This document shows, one piece after another, positions 63,604-64,000 of a stretch of 64,000 nucleotides of DNA. Each line of letters starts with the position of its first letter. The stretch's first letter is position 1. The notes beneath the pieces were generated by a model. That model did no database searches and had not been told where the DNA came from. It saw only the letters and a program-made list of their open reading frames with translations. The stretch spans positions 240,401-304,400 of the forward strand of contig CASEWE010000005.1 in the NCBI GenBank assembly GCA_949291555.1, read 5' to 3'. This DNA comes from an uncultured Bacteroidales bacterium (GTDB lineage Bacteria; Bacteroidota; Bacteroidia; Bacteroidales; P3). Position numbers and translations under genes: made by a program.

Positions 63604-64000
63604 CTACTTCACGACCAACTTCATCACCTTGCTCATCGAACCTTTCACCACATGCAAGTAGTAAACGCCCGCATTCCGTCCCCTGAGGTCGATGGTTTTC
63701 CGTCCGGATTCCTTCCAATCCTGACGGTAAACCAGACGGCCTTCGGGAGAGAACACAAAGGCTTGCACGCCCGCAACGGTTTCCACGTAGAAGAATCCAT
63801 CGGAAGGATTCGGCCAGAGGACAATCGATAGCGCATTGCCCTCAAGCGAAACTTCCGGCACGAACGTGGCCGAGATTTCCACCGGCGCGTTCAGCACGTA
63901 AGAACGCTCGCTTTCGGTCTCGCCGTCCCACCAGGCCTCGAACTCATAACCCTCGTCGGCCAAAGCCGCCAGCTGCAAGGTGCTGCCTTCGGGCAAAAGA
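63604..64000 (-). CDS. C-terminal part of a secreted T9SS type A cargo protein (cut by window end)
   Basis: At least 131 residues; the start lies beyond the window. The visible part opens in an InlB-type beta-repeat (GSTLQLAALADEGYEFEAWWDGE, seen loosely in the first ~25 residues, with W-x-x-G as the usual turn) and passes into a T9SS type A domain: VLWPNPSDGFFYVET, FSPEGRLVY, RNAGVYYLHVV, ending KLVVK. It is thus a further surface or secreted substrate of the PorV pathway. Nothing can be said of its main domain. Confidence 0.85.
   Translation of the reverse strand, partial: LLPEGSTLQLAALADEGYEFEAWWDGETESERSYVLNAPVEISATFVPEVSLEGNALSIVLWPNPSDGFFYVETVAGVQAFVFSPEGRLVYRQDWKESGRKTIDLRGRNAGVYYLHVVKGSMSKVMKLVVK

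Overview
The window looks like chromosomal DNA from a GC-rich member of the Bacteroidota, probably order Bacteroidales. Three things point there. Type IX secretion (T9SS) parts (PorV, PorP, a PorK/GldK-like lipoprotein) occur with four secreted proteins carrying T9SS sorting domains. Bacteroidota-only families such as DUF5723 are present. Many genes are preceded by the Bacteroidetes promoter box TAnnTTTG, several with a TTG/TTTG about 19-21 bases upstream. I cannot name the genus. I saw no integrase, transposase, prophage genes, CRISPR array or rRNA.

Layout. 1-2.7 kb: a T9SS cargo protein with a thioredoxin-like CGPC motif, a homopurine leader and tRNA-Phe. 2.9-8.2 kb: obgE, facing an operon of lipoprotein, DUF5723 protein, rsmG and PAP2 phosphatase. 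8.4-14.5 kb: gdhA, then an nnr - S41 protease - tcdA operon. 14.6-19.4 kb: a rightward operon of a MltD-type lytic transglycosylase, a degenerate SGNH protein and an MBOAT acyltransferase. 19.6-23 kb: a T9SS type-B cargo protein and queE. 23.4-31.5 kb: a more AT-rich type I restriction-modification island (hsdM, split hsdS, an AlbA_2/Schlafen-type ATPase gene, hsdR). 31.6-35 kb: a second lipoprotein + DUF5723 pair. 35.3-39.1 kb: thrS-infC-rpmI-rplT-rplS. 39.3-49.1 kb: LolD-like ATPase, two tandem small outer-membrane proteins, a Dcp-type peptidase, a T9SS-exported nuclease, gpsA and an M49-like peptidase. 49.4-54.2 kb: lipoprotein-mrdA-rodA wall-elongation genes diverging from a LuxE-like gene. 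54.3-63.2 kb: an Ig-like lipoprotein coupled to a U32 peptidase, porK-like and porP diverging from porV-ispF. The window ends inside another T9SS cargo gene.

How the parts work together. Much of the window concerns the cell envelope: wall elongation (PBP2, RodA), wall turnover and possible O-acylation (MltD, SGNH-like, MBOAT), lipoprotein release (LolD), and outer-membrane secretion (PorV, PorP, PorK-like) with its cargo. The most striking observations are four. (i) An 8-bp tandem duplication splits hsdS exactly in two, and losing one copy restores a full-length specificity subunit, so it looks like a phase-variation switch. (ii) infC has no ATG; it starts at ATA or ATT behind a perfect AGGAGG, which is unusual for Bacteroidota and suggests IF3 autocontrol. 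(iii) The SGNH partner of the MBOAT enzyme has lost its recognisable catalytic residues. (iv) The lipoprotein + DUF5723 gene pair occurs twice, in the same order.
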